Assembly: GCA_003557445.1 (NCBI GenBank)
Contig: PWOK01000126.1
Coordinates: 1-8,811 of the forward strand
Source: Halanaerobiaceae bacterium
Lineage (GTDB): Bacteria; Bacillota_F; Halanaerobiia; Halanaerobiales; CSSED10-376
Direction of reading: 5' to 3'
DNA length: 8,811 nt
Part shown: one piece after another, positions 1 through 6,463 of the stretch
Numbering within the stretch: position 1 is the first letter of the stretch
Layout: each line of letters starts with the position of its first letter
The notes under the pieces: generated by a model
Database searches by the model: none
Seen by the model: only the letters and a program-made list of their open reading frames with translations
Told to the model about the DNA's origin: nothing
Translations under genes and position numbers: made by a program

Positions 1-563
1 CAGAAGCTATTTTTAGACATGAAGATGATCAATACCTGCCCCCTGATGATGAATATATGCTGATAGTTGAAGTTATGGGTGAAGGTGAAGTTAGTCCACT
101 ACCAGGAGAATATTTTTTTGAAGAGGAAACAATGGTTGAGCTGACAGCAACACCTGCTGAGGGCTGGATATTTGACGGATGGAGGGTATGGAACTATGAA
201 AGTGAAGAAGAACAATTTTATGTAGATGAAAAAATTGAGGTATTAGTTGATGGCTATTTACATGTAATTGCTATTTTCAGACATGAGGATGATCAATATA
301 TACCTCCTGATCAAGAATATATGCTAATAGTTGAAGTTTTGGGTGAAGGTGAAGTCAGTCCACTACCAGGAGAATATTTCTATGATGAGGAAACAATAGT
401 TGAGCTTACAGCAACACCTGCTGAGGGCTGGATATTTGTGGAATGGTGGGTGTGGAAGTCTACTTCCACAGATGGGGAAGGTATAATATATGATAAAGAA
501 GACATTCAGGTACTGGTAGATGGCTATGTATATGCAGAGGTTATTTTTATTACTGAAAGATGA
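1..563 (+). CDS. Secreted or surface protein with InlB-B/Flg_new-type repeats (5' partial)
   Basis: The reading frame is open from the window edge (first full codon at 3) to a TGA at 561-563, so this is the C-terminal 186 residues of a longer protein. The ATG at 57 lies inside a repeat and has no Shine-Dalgarno site, so it is not the start. What remains is the tail of one repeat (…AIFRHEDDQYLPPDDEY) followed by two complete repeats of 88 and about 80 residues. Each runs from a GEGEVSPLPGEY stretch through VELTATPAEGWIF and a W-rich segment to VLVDGY and a final β-strand. The pattern G-x-V-x-P-G-x-Y … V-x-L-T-A-x-P-x-x-G-W-x-F-x-x-W is typical of the divergent InlB B-repeat / bacterial repeat (Flg_new_2) family, found in secreted and surface proteins. 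The protein is very acidic. It ends right after the last repeat, with no LPXTG signal or other recognisable anchor, so any signal peptide or anchor must be upstream. The binding partner cannot be told. Confidence 0.85.
   Translation, partial: EAIFRHEDDQYLPPDDEYMLIVEVMGEGEVSPLPGEYFFEEETMVELTATPAEGWIFDGWRVWNYESEEEQFYVDEKIEVLVDGYLHVIAIFRHEDDQYIPPDQEYMLIVEVLGEGEVSPLPGEYFYDEETIVELTATPAEGWIFVEWWVWKSTSTDGEGIIYDKEDIQVLVDGYVYAEVIFITER
6..560 (+). repeat. Tandem 264-bp (88-residue) coding repeat
   Basis: Unit 1 begins at 57 and unit 2 at 321, exactly 264 bases apart, and the end of an earlier unit occupies about 6-56. By eye, the first ~117 bases of units 1 and 2 differ at about eight positions, several of them silent. 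The second halves (about 175-285 against 439-545) have diverged, with an unrelated loop in unit 2. This suggests duplication within the gene, with the first half kept similar by conversion or selection. Confidence 0.85.
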
Positions 564-619
564 TTTGATTCAGGTGAGAAAGTTATATTAAATAAAGGTT
601 AAGAAGATTTCTTATAAAA

Positions 620-660
620 AAAGTCCTGTATCATTAAATTATGGTACAGGACTTTATATT
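620..660 (+). terminator. Hairpin terminator after the repeat-protein gene
   Basis: Bases 620-634 pair with 641-655 in a 15-bp stem containing one T·G wobble and a 6-base loop (TAAATT). A T-rich stretch (656-660 and beyond) follows. It lies 57 bases after the stop codon of the upstream gene. On the other strand the hairpin is followed by seven T's (plus-strand A-run 616-622), so it could terminate in both directions, although no minus-strand gene that needs it is visible here. Confidence 0.8.
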
Positions 661-695
661 TTCAGCTAACTTGAAGTATTATTATCTTGCTATCC

Positions 696-724
696 TTGAC
701 GTGTTTTATGGTTTAATATATAAT
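696..724 (+). promoter_or_regulatory. Sigma-A-type promoter for the permease operon
   Basis: TTGACG (696-701) and TATAAT (719-724) are separated by exactly 17 bases. Transcription would start near 731, giving a leader of about 16 bases that holds little more than the ribosome binding site. It lies directly after the upstream terminator, as expected for a new transcription unit. Confidence 0.75.
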
Positions 725-733
725 TTATAAATA

Positions 734-740
734 AGGTGAT
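734..740 (+). promoter_or_regulatory. Ribosome binding site that sets the permease start
   Basis: AGGTGAT matches part of the anti-Shine-Dalgarno complement (AAGGAGGTGATC) and is about 7 bases before the ATG at 748. An in-frame GTG at 736 overlaps this site and would lie only about 5 bases from the predicted transcript start, so it is unlikely to be used. Confidence 0.6.
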
Positions 741-747
741 AACATAT

Positions 748-1866
748 ATGAAATTATCATGGAAGAAAAAAATAATAGATAAATATATATTTAAGCAGGT
801 ATTGTATCCCTACATATTCGGCATATTTTTGGTAAGTGCTATTCTGGTAAGTACTATTTTATATGAAGCCGCTGATTTCATAATCTTATATGATATGCCC
901 ATAAAAGATGTTATAAGATTGCTTTTTTATATGTTTCCTGAAGTGATTGTGACAACATTTCCAATAGCTGTTTTATTTGCAACTATTTATGGTCTGGGTA
1001 ATTTAAATCGCAATAATGAGTTTACAGCTTTACGAATGGGGGGTATCAGCTTATATCGACTAGTAGTTCCTCTGGTTGTTCTGGGAATTTTCATTAGTGG
1101 TTTAACTTTTTTTATTAATGAAGAAGTTGTTCCTGCAGCAAACCAGAGTGCAGAAAATATAATAAGTATTTTCAGGACAGGTGAACCTAAAACCAGTATT
1201 CAGGAAGATGTAATTTTTGAAGGGCCGGATAATAGAATTATTTTTGTGGGTAGGTTTGATGAACAGGAATCAAAACTTGAAAATATAATCATATATATAT
1301 TATCTCCAAATGGTCAAGGATACCCACAAATCACAACAGCAAAAAAGGCAGCTATAGTTGATAGTAAATTATATTTAAAAAATGTAATTATACAAAACTA
1401 TGATGAAGATGGTAAACTGTTAGCTTCCAGTTCAAGGGAAGAAAAAAGTATTGAACTTGAACATGATATAAAAGGGTTTTTGGGTGAACAAAGATCTCCA
1501 AGAGAGATGAGTAGATCAGAAATAAAAGAGTTGATAGAAATCTTTGCCAGAAGTGGCCATTCTTATACTGAATACCTTGTTGATTATCATTTAAAACTGG
1601 CAATTGCTTTTATTCCTCTAATCTTTATTTTAATTGGTACACCTTTAAGCCTTTTAGAAACAGATAGTAAGGCTAAAGGTGTTGTTTTTACCGTAATCAT
1701 TGTTTTATTTTATTATACATTACAATCATTATGTCGTTCTCTGGGTAATAATAATATATTGTCCCCTCTTGTGGCAGCATGGTTTCCCAATGTGATTTTT
1801 TTACTAACCGGGATAATTCTTATTTGCTGGAGAAGTAATAGATTTAGATTTATCTGGAAAAGTTAG
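748..1866 (+). CDS. LptF/LptG family permease (YjgP/YjgQ)
   Basis: In the known family, LptF and LptG form the membrane part of the LptB2FG ABC transporter. It extracts lipopolysaccharide from the inner membrane and passes it to the LptC-LptA bridge. The 372-residue length is normal. Visible transmembrane stretches are at about residues 17-40, 55-85 and 102-123. A soluble β-rich domain (about 125-270) follows, then three more segments at about 282-303, 311-328 and 340-361: the 3 + periplasmic jellyroll + 3 layout of the family. The stretch E91-F-T-A-L-R-M-G-G-I-S101 is the characteristic cytoplasmic coupling segment that contacts the LptB ATPase. The ATG at 748 is preferred to the in-frame GTG at 736 because of promoter and ribosome-site positions. 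It is the first gene of a probable operon with the epimerase and cyclase. Sequence alone does not say whether it acts as LptF or LptG. Its presence implies an outer membrane. Confidence 0.9.
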   Translation: MKLSWKKKIIDKYIFKQVLYPYIFGIFLVSAILVSTILYEAADFIILYDMPIKDVIRLLFYMFPEVIVTTFPIAVLFATIYGLGNLNRNNEFTALRMGGISLYRLVVPLVVLGIFISGLTFFINEEVVPAANQSAENIISIFRTGEPKTSIQEDVIFEGPDNRIIFVGRFDEQESKLENIIIYILSPNGQGYPQITTAKKAAIVDSKLYLKNVIIQNYDEDGKLLASSSREEKSIELEHDIKGFLGEQRSPREMSRSEIKELIEIFARSGHSYTEYLVDYHLKLAIAFIPLIFILIGTPLSLLETDSKAKGVVFTVIIVLFYYTLQSLCRSLGNNNILSPLVAAWFPNVIFLLTGIILICWRSNRFRFIWKS

Positions 1867-1871
1867 TTTTT

Positions 1872-1916
1872 TCGACAAAAACCGGGAGGTGTCTGACACC
1901 TGTCGGTTTATGTAGA
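1872..1916 (-). repeat. 45-bp near-palindromic repeat, copy 1 (inverted orientation)
   Basis: A 15-base arm (1879-1893) pairs with 1895-1909 around a single central T at 1894, with two adjacent imperfect positions (G·T and G·G). The inner palindrome is AGGTGTC-T-GACACCT. Outer bases TCGACA/TGTAGA extend the symmetry imperfectly. It matches the reverse complement of the copies at 7526-7570 and 7623-7667 and has exactly the same length. It fills most of the 79-base gap between permease and epimerase and ends 15 bases before the epimerase ribosome binding site. No T-tract follows, so it is unlikely to be a simple terminator. Confidence 0.85.
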
Positions 1917-1945
1917 AACAATGGACAAAAAGGGAGGAAAATTAA

Positions 1946-2890
1946 ATGAAGGCACTGGTAACAGGAACAGCAGGATTCATTGGTTCACATTTATCAGAAG
2001 AATTACTTAAAAAAGGTTATCATGTAACCGGGGTTGATTGTTTTATAGACTATTATTCCCGTTCTTTAAAGGGAAATAACTTAAAAGGTATTATTAATCA
2101 TCAAAATTTTGATTTTATTGAAGAGAATATTAATAATCTTGATTTACAGGAAGTTTTATCTGATACAGATTATATTTTTCATCAGGCTGCACAGGCAGGG
2201 GTAAGGGCCAGCTGGGGTGAAAGTTTTGAAATTTATACAGATAATAATATCATGGGTACTCAAAAATTGCTGGAAGCCTGTAGAAAACAGGAAATAAGGA
2301 AATTTATTTATGCTTCTTCATCATCAGTTTATGGTGATACAGATAATCTACCAATGAAAGAAAGCAACAAACTGCAGCCGGTTTCTCCTTATGGAGTATC
2401 AAAACTGGCAGCAGAGAATTTATGTTATCTTTACTGGAAAAATTTTAGAGTACCTACTGTATCTCTGAGATATTTTACTGTATTTGGAGAAAGACAGAGG
2501 CCAGATATGGCTTTTCATATTTTTGGAAAGGCGATTATTGAAAACGATGATTTAACTATTTTTGGTGATGGTAAACAATCCAGAAATTTCACCTATGTTG
2601 CCGATATTGTTAAAGCCAATATCCTGGCTGCTGAAAAAGATATAACCGGTGAAATTTTTAATATTGGTGGAGACGGTGAAGGGATAATTTTAAATGATGT
2701 GATATCCTTAATGGAAAAAATGATTGGCAAAAAGGCAAATAGAAAATATCAAAAGATGGCCAAAGGTGATGTCAGGCATACTTCTGCAGATTGCTCAAAG
2801 GCAAAAAATCTACTGGATTATGAACCTGAGGTTGAATTTGAAGAAGGTCTAAAAAGACAGATAGATTGGTTAAAAGAGGTTTATAAATAA
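1946..2890 (+). CDS. NAD-dependent nucleotide-sugar epimerase (UDP-glucuronate/UDP-glucose 4-epimerase-like)
   Basis: This is a 314-residue extended short-chain dehydrogenase/reductase. Members oxidise and re-reduce C4 of a UDP-sugar with bound NAD, interconverting gluco and galacto forms for surface polysaccharide. Visible features are the Rossmann loop G7-T-A-G-F-I-G13, the serine cluster S124-S127 before VYG, and catalytic Y149-x-x-x-K153. Tyr149 and Lys153 have the same numbering as in E. coli GalE. R175-Y-F-T-V-F-G-E-R-Q-R-P-D-M-A189 and I205-F-G-D-G-K-Q-S-R-N-F-T-Y-V218 form the substrate-binding part; the RQRPDMA wording is common in UDP-glucuronate 4-epimerases. Exact substrate is uncertain: UDP-glucose, UDP-GlcNAc and UDP-glucuronate epimerases and some dehydratases share these motifs. 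GGGAGG at 1932-1937, 8 bases before the ATG, supports the start. It lies between an LPS-type permease and a diguanylate cyclase, consistent with LPS or exopolysaccharide synthesis. Confidence 0.88.
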   Translation: MKALVTGTAGFIGSHLSEELLKKGYHVTGVDCFIDYYSRSLKGNNLKGIINHQNFDFIEENINNLDLQEVLSDTDYIFHQAAQAGVRASWGESFEIYTDNNIMGTQKLLEACRKQEIRKFIYASSSSVYGDTDNLPMKESNKLQPVSPYGVSKLAAENLCYLYWKNFRVPTVSLRYFTVFGERQRPDMAFHIFGKAIIENDDLTIFGDGKQSRNFTYVADIVKANILAAEKDITGEIFNIGGDGEGIILNDVISLMEKMIGKKANRKYQKMAKGDVRHTSADCSKAKNLLDYEPEVEFEEGLKRQIDWLKEVYK

Positions 2891-2908
2891 AAAAAAGAGG
2901 TTATAATA

Positions 2909-4624
2909 ATGAAAAAAAATGATATTCCCGAGAATGTTTTGAATAACTGGAAACTAATTGTGGAACTTATGGCTGATATAATGGGCAGTAAAGCTGCTCT
3001 GATAAATCTAATAGAGGGGAAGAAAATTCAGGTTATAAAAACCAATGAAACAGAAGAGAATCCTTTTAATGATAATGAGACATATAAGCTGGCAGGTCTT
3101 TATTGTGAAGAGGTTGTTAATAAAAAAGAAAAGCTGGAAATAAAAAATGCTTTAAAGGATAAAAAATGGGAAAAAGCTCCTGAAGTAGATTATGATTTAA
3201 TATCTTATTTAGGTTATCCCATAATTAATCCTGAAGGAAAAGTTTTTGGAACAATATGTGTACTGGATGACAAAGAAAGAGAATATAAAGTTGTTTTGAA
3301 AAAATTGCTTTATGAATTTAAACTTATTATTGAAAATCAACTTAAAGAAATTGAATTAAATAAAAGATTAATGAGTTTTAAAAATCTTGTTCAGTCCATA
3401 CTGGATTCTTTGACTTCCCATATTGCTGTTTTAGATGATAAAGGAAATATAAAATACACCAATGAAGCCTGGAAAAGATTTGCTCTGGAAAATGGCTTAC
3501 ATAATACAGATAAACATATCAAAGCTAATTATCTTGATGTTTGTTATAATGCTGAAGGTGAATTTTCTGAACAGGCATCACAGGCTGCTGAAGGAATCAA
3601 AAAGGTAATTGAAGGTAAAAAAGATCTCTTTACCCTTGAATATCCCTGTCATTCTCCAGAAGAAAAAAGATGGTTCATGCTAAGAGCAACTCCTTTTAGG
3701 GGTCAGGGAGATTATGCAGCTGTTATTTCACATGTGGATATTACCAGAAGAAAACTGAAAGAAGAAGAAGCAAACAGGCAGAGAATAAAATTAAAAAAAA
3801 TACTGGAAACTACTATGGAAGGTTTTTTTATTTTAAATAAAGAGGGAAAATTTATTGAAACCAATCAGGCATTTTTAAATATGATAAAATATAGTGAAGA
3901 AAAGCTTCTTGATATGTATGTAAATCAAATTGATATCAATGAAAATTATGAGCAGGTTAAAAAACATCTGGCCAGAATTAAAGAAAAGGGCTCTGATTCT
4001 TTTGAAACAAGATTTAAATGTAAAGATGATAGTGAAATTTTTGTAGAAATTAGCACAAGTTATATTGAAAATCCTGAAGGACAGGAATATGCTGTATTTG
4101 TCAGGGATATAACAAAAAGAAAAAAGGAAAAAGAAAAAATTAAATATTATTCCTTCCATGATCAGTTAACAGGCATTTATAATAGGAGATATTTTGAACA
4201 GGAACTGGAAAGAATGGACAAATCCAGAAGATTACCGATTACAATAATTATAGCTGATTTAGATGGGTTGAAGAATATTAATGATACTTATGGACATAAG
4301 ATAGGAGATAAATATATTAAAAAAACTGCTGATCTCTTAAAAGCTGTTACCAGAGAAGAGGATATAGTGGCCAGAATAGGTGGAGATGAATTTGCTGTAA
4401 TTTTACCGGAAACAGATCATTCTGATGCCCATAATATTAAAAAGAGATTTCATAAAAAGTGTGAAATTTGTAATAAAAACAATAATTTACCTGAACCAAT
4501 TACGATATCAATAGGTTATTCAACACTGACTGATGACAGTAAAAATTTAAATGATATATTTAAAGAGGCAGACAATTTTATGTATAAGGAAAAAGACAAA
4601 AACAAAAAAAATAAAATCCGATAA
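2909..4624 (+). CDS. Diguanylate cyclase with GAF-PAS-PAS sensor region
   Basis: This cyclase should make cyclic di-GMP from two GTP in response to a cytoplasmic signal; no membrane segment is seen in the 571 residues. A GAF-like domain spans about 1-150 (LGYPIINPEGKVFGTICVLDD at 101-121). PAS domains span about 160-282 (ending in VISHVDITRRK) and 293-406 (ending in VFVRDITKRK), each followed by a charged linker. The GGDEF domain covers about 412-565. The active-site motif G491-G-D-E-F495 is intact. Asp450, Asn458 and Asp467 fall where PleD has its metal and guanine ligands. R482-E-E-D485, five residues before GGDEF, is an inhibitory I-site, so product feedback is expected. No EAL or HD-GYP domain is present. 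The signal or cofactor sensed is unknown. The start is 18 bases after the epimerase stop, with GAGG at 2897-2900, so the two genes are probably co-transcribed. The 3' end converges with the L,D-transpeptidase gene across 8 bases. Confidence 0.93.
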   Translation: MKKNDIPENVLNNWKLIVELMADIMGSKAALINLIEGKKIQVIKTNETEENPFNDNETYKLAGLYCEEVVNKKEKLEIKNALKDKKWEKAPEVDYDLISYLGYPIINPEGKVFGTICVLDDKEREYKVVLKKLLYEFKLIIENQLKEIELNKRLMSFKNLVQSILDSLTSHIAVLDDKGNIKYTNEAWKRFALENGLHNTDKHIKANYLDVCYNAEGEFSEQASQAAEGIKKVIEGKKDLFTLEYPCHSPEEKRWFMLRATPFRGQGDYAAVISHVDITRRKLKEEEANRQRIKLKKILETTMEGFFILNKEGKFIETNQAFLNMIKYSEEKLLDMYVNQIDINENYEQVKKHLARIKEKGSDSFETRFKCKDDSEIFVEISTSYIENPEGQEYAVFVRDITKRKKEKEKIKYYSFHDQLTGIYNRRYFEQELERMDKSRRLPITIIIADLDGLKNINDTYGHKIGDKYIKKTADLLKAVTREEDIVARIGGDEFAVILPETDHSDAHNIKKRFHKKCEICNKNNNLPEPITISIGYSTLTDDSKNLNDIFKEADNFMYKEKDKNKKNKIR

Positions 4625-4632
4625 TTATTTAA

Positions 4633-6276
4633 TTAAAAATAAACCAGTAATTTCTTATCCCTTTCATAAACATCAGATCTCATATTAAGCTGGCCATTTT
4701 CATCTGCCCAGACTGTTAAATATATTAAATGAAGGGATACAGGTTCTGATAATCTGATCTGTGTTTCAGTATTTTGGGAGACAAGATTGTTTATTCTTTG
4801 TTTATCCCAGTCATCATTTTTCAATAAATATAAGGCCAGTTCAAGTGCTCTTTCAACTCTAACACAACCAAAGCTAAAATGGCGCTCTCTTAACTGGAAA
4901 AGGTGTCGTTCAGGTGTATCATGTAAATAGATATTATCCAGATTGGTACTGCGAAAAATTACATTTCCCAGAGAGTTCCAGGGACCTGATTCTTGCCAGA
5001 AGTGATAATCAAAATTATCTTTATCAAGTTCTTCCCAGTTAATATGTGAAGGATATCTTTGTTGGTAATCATTGTTTGTCCTTTCATATACACGTATATA
5101 ATTATTGTTAAGATAGGTATAATTATTTTTAGCTTCCGGTAAATATTTTTCAAAAATAATTGAACGTGGTATATACCATGTAGGGTTAAAAACAAGTCTT
5201 TCAATTTTTTCATTAAAAACAGGTGTTGGTCTATCTTTTCTTCCTATTACAACCCTCATAGATTTTACAATACTGTCATTTTCAAAAACATGTACTTTAT
5301 ATTCTGGAAGATTAACCAGAACATATCGTGAATCAGTATCTGCTTCAAGCCAGCGTAACCGATCCAGATTAAGTTTTATTTTTTTTATAATATCCCGGAC
5401 AGGAAAATTTAAAATTGCTGCTGTTTGGTAACCAATATTTCCTGTTTTGCTGATATTGTATCTTTCCTGAAGAGACATAACTGCCTGTTTTAGATTATCA
5501 TCAAATAGTTCTTCATCTTCAGTACTTAAATCAATATTTTGTCCTGGTTCTGTTTTAAGCCTGTCTCTTATTATTTTGATTTTCTCATCTCTATCTCCAG
5601 GTCTTAAAGTTCTATCCAGTGAAATACTTGTTTGTTTTTCAATTTCCTGATATTCATTTAAAATATTAATTAATCTCTTATATTTGTCATATTCAGTTCT
5701 GTATTTATCAATTTCTTCTATTAAATTGCTATTTGCCAGACCACTTTCCAGAGTATTTATATATTCTTCAAAATAAGCAGGTTGTACCCATTGTCTTTCC
5801 ATTTGCAGATAATTAATTCTACCTTTATGAATGTCTGATATATAGATAAAATAGGCATTGGTTAATAGTAATTCAAGATGGGTTAATCTCATTTCCTTTT
5901 GTGAAATTTTGTTTTCTTTTATCTGATTAAAAAGATCATTGATATAGTCAGTATTGTAATCTTCAGCTATTAAACCTTCTTTTTCTGTTCTTTGAAGCAG
6001 ATCAATAAATTTTTCTGCTTCGGGTAGAAGATTGTGATCATCAAACCAGACTGGCTGAAAATCTCTATTTCTATAATAATAATACAGGTAATTTTGTGAG
6101 TTTAGTTGATAATTATTAAAATGATAGAAATTAAAAATATGTTCTATAGAAAACAACTGTTTCAATATACTTTCCTGTAAATCCAAATCTTCCTGAGCAT
6201 TGATAGACCGGGGAATAAAACCTATTAAAATTATAATTATTAATATATAAATAATTACTTTTATTCGTTTAAACAC
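4633..6276 (-). CDS. YcbB-like L,D-transpeptidase with peptidoglycan-binding domain
   Basis: L,D-transpeptidases make 3-3 (mDAP-mDAP) cross-links in peptidoglycan or attach proteins to it, using a cysteine that β-lactams such as penicillins inhibit poorly. The 547-residue protein starts with a basic N-terminus and a hydrophobic segment (about residues 7-21) ending INA-Q near 27, a signal peptide or anchor for export. An α-rich region (about 30-220) corresponds to the YcbB scaffold domain. A peptidoglycan-binding-1 domain follows (about 222-293, beginning RTLRPGDRDEKI). The YkuD catalytic domain (about 315-500) contains H452-D-T-P and S468-F-G-C471-V-R; His and Cys are 19 apart, the same spacing as in E. 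coli YcbB (LdtD). The frame continues upstream to an ATG at 6384. The GTG at 6276 is chosen because AGGAGG (6284-6289) stands 7 bases away and the predicted promoter lies inside the upstream extension. It is divergent from the GLUG lipoprotein gene. Confidence 0.92.
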   Translation of the reverse strand: MFKRIKVIIYILIIIILIGFIPRSINAQEDLDLQESILKQLFSIEHIFNFYHFNNYQLNSQNYLYYYYRNRDFQPVWFDDHNLLPEAEKFIDLLQRTEKEGLIAEDYNTDYINDLFNQIKENKISQKEMRLTHLELLLTNAYFIYISDIHKGRINYLQMERQWVQPAYFEEYINTLESGLANSNLIEEIDKYRTEYDKYKRLINILNEYQEIEKQTSISLDRTLRPGDRDEKIKIIRDRLKTEPGQNIDLSTEDEELFDDNLKQAVMSLQERYNISKTGNIGYQTAAILNFPVRDIIKKIKLNLDRLRWLEADTDSRYVLVNLPEYKVHVFENDSIVKSMRVVIGRKDRPTPVFNEKIERLVFNPTWYIPRSIIFEKYLPEAKNNYTYLNNNYIRVYERTNNDYQQRYPSHINWEELDKDNFDYHFWQESGPWNSLGNVIFRSTNLDNIYLHDTPERHLFQLRERHFSFGCVRVERALELALYLLKNDDWDKQRINNLVSQNTETQIRLSEPVSLHLIYLTVWADENGQLNMRSDVYERDKKLLVYF

Positions 6277-6283
6277 CTTAAAG

Positions 6284-6289
6284 CCTCCT
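6284..6289 (-). promoter_or_regulatory. Ribosome binding site that sets the L,D-transpeptidase GTG start
   Basis: On the minus strand this is a perfect AGGAGG, 7 bases before the GTG at 6276-6274. It decides in favour of the 547-residue product over the 583-residue frame starting at 6384. Confidence 0.8.
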
Positions 6290-6319
6290 GTATAAAAATA
6301 TATTAGTATTTCAATTTTC

Positions 6320-6348
6320 TTGTAAAACATTAAATCATATAGTATTAT
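6320..6348 (+). promoter_or_regulatory. Candidate promoter toward the GLUG lipoprotein gene (distal)
   Basis: TTGTAA (6320-6325) and TATTAT (6343-6348) are 17 bases apart, with a start expected near 6355 and a leader of about 110 bases. The match is moderate and the region is extremely AT-rich, so chance matches are likely. Confidence 0.35.
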
Positions 6349-6372
6349 TATATTACAAGGATTATTTATTAT

Positions 6373-6401
6373 ATTATATATCAAGATACTATATTTTACA
6401 A
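6373..6401 (-). promoter_or_regulatory. Promoter for the L,D-transpeptidase gene
   Basis: Read on the minus strand, TTGTAA (6401-6396) and a perfect TATAAT (6378-6373) are separated by 17 bases. Transcription would begin near 6366, about 90 bases before the GTG start. This places the upstream ATG at 6384 outside the transcript. Confidence 0.6.
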
Positions 6402-6406
6402 GATAA

Positions 6407-6436
6407 TTGTCCGGGGAGTGTGGAAGAAAATATCAT
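6407..6436 (+). promoter_or_regulatory. Candidate promoter toward the GLUG lipoprotein gene (proximal)
   Basis: TTGTCC (6407-6412) and TATCAT (6431-6436) are 18 bases apart. A start near 6443 would leave about 20 bases of leader, just enough for the AAGGAG site at 6451-6456. It competes with the distal candidate at 6320-6348. Confidence 0.35.
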
Positions 6437-6463
6437 GCAAATAAGTTATAAAGGAGTAGTAAG

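Larger units (their letters stand above)
6319..6402. repeat. Imperfect inverted repeat in the divergent intergenic region
   Basis: CTTGTAAAA (6319-6327) and ATATAGTAT (6337-6345) recur in inverted form as ATACTATAT (6386-6394) and TTTTACAAG (6394-6402). The left-hand blocks are 9 bases apart, while the right-hand ones abut. A further TTACAAG lies at 6353-6359. The outer TTGTAA blocks coincide with the -35 elements proposed for the two face-to-face promoters. It could be an operator or simply reflect shared promoter sequence in AT-rich DNA. Confidence 0.45.

Noticed and set aside
57..560. CRISPR-like or satellite array
   Set aside because: The repeats are in-frame coding units of 264 bases without unique spacers.
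1388..1603. Minus-strand open frame of 71 codons
   Set aside because: It lies entirely inside the permease gene, has no ribosome site or family resemblance, and reads as an antisense shadow.
1872..1916. Palindrome copy 1 as an intrinsic terminator of the permease gene
   Set aside because: No T-tract follows on the plus strand and the same element occurs elsewhere in the opposite orientation.
3875..4159. Minus-strand open frame of 94 codons rich in Phe and Ile
   Set aside because: It is antisense to the PAS2-GGDEF part of the cyclase; its composition is what AT-rich Lys/Asn/Glu codons give when read backwards.
4959..5213. Minus-strand open frame of 84 codons
   Set aside because: It overlaps the catalytic domain of the L,D-transpeptidase on the same strand in another frame, with no ribosome site or recognisable product.
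6277..6384. N-terminal 36-residue extension of the L,D-transpeptidase
   Set aside because: The predicted transcript begins near 6366, after the ATG at 6384, and the extension would put a non-signal segment before a good signal peptide that has its own AGGAGG and GTG start.
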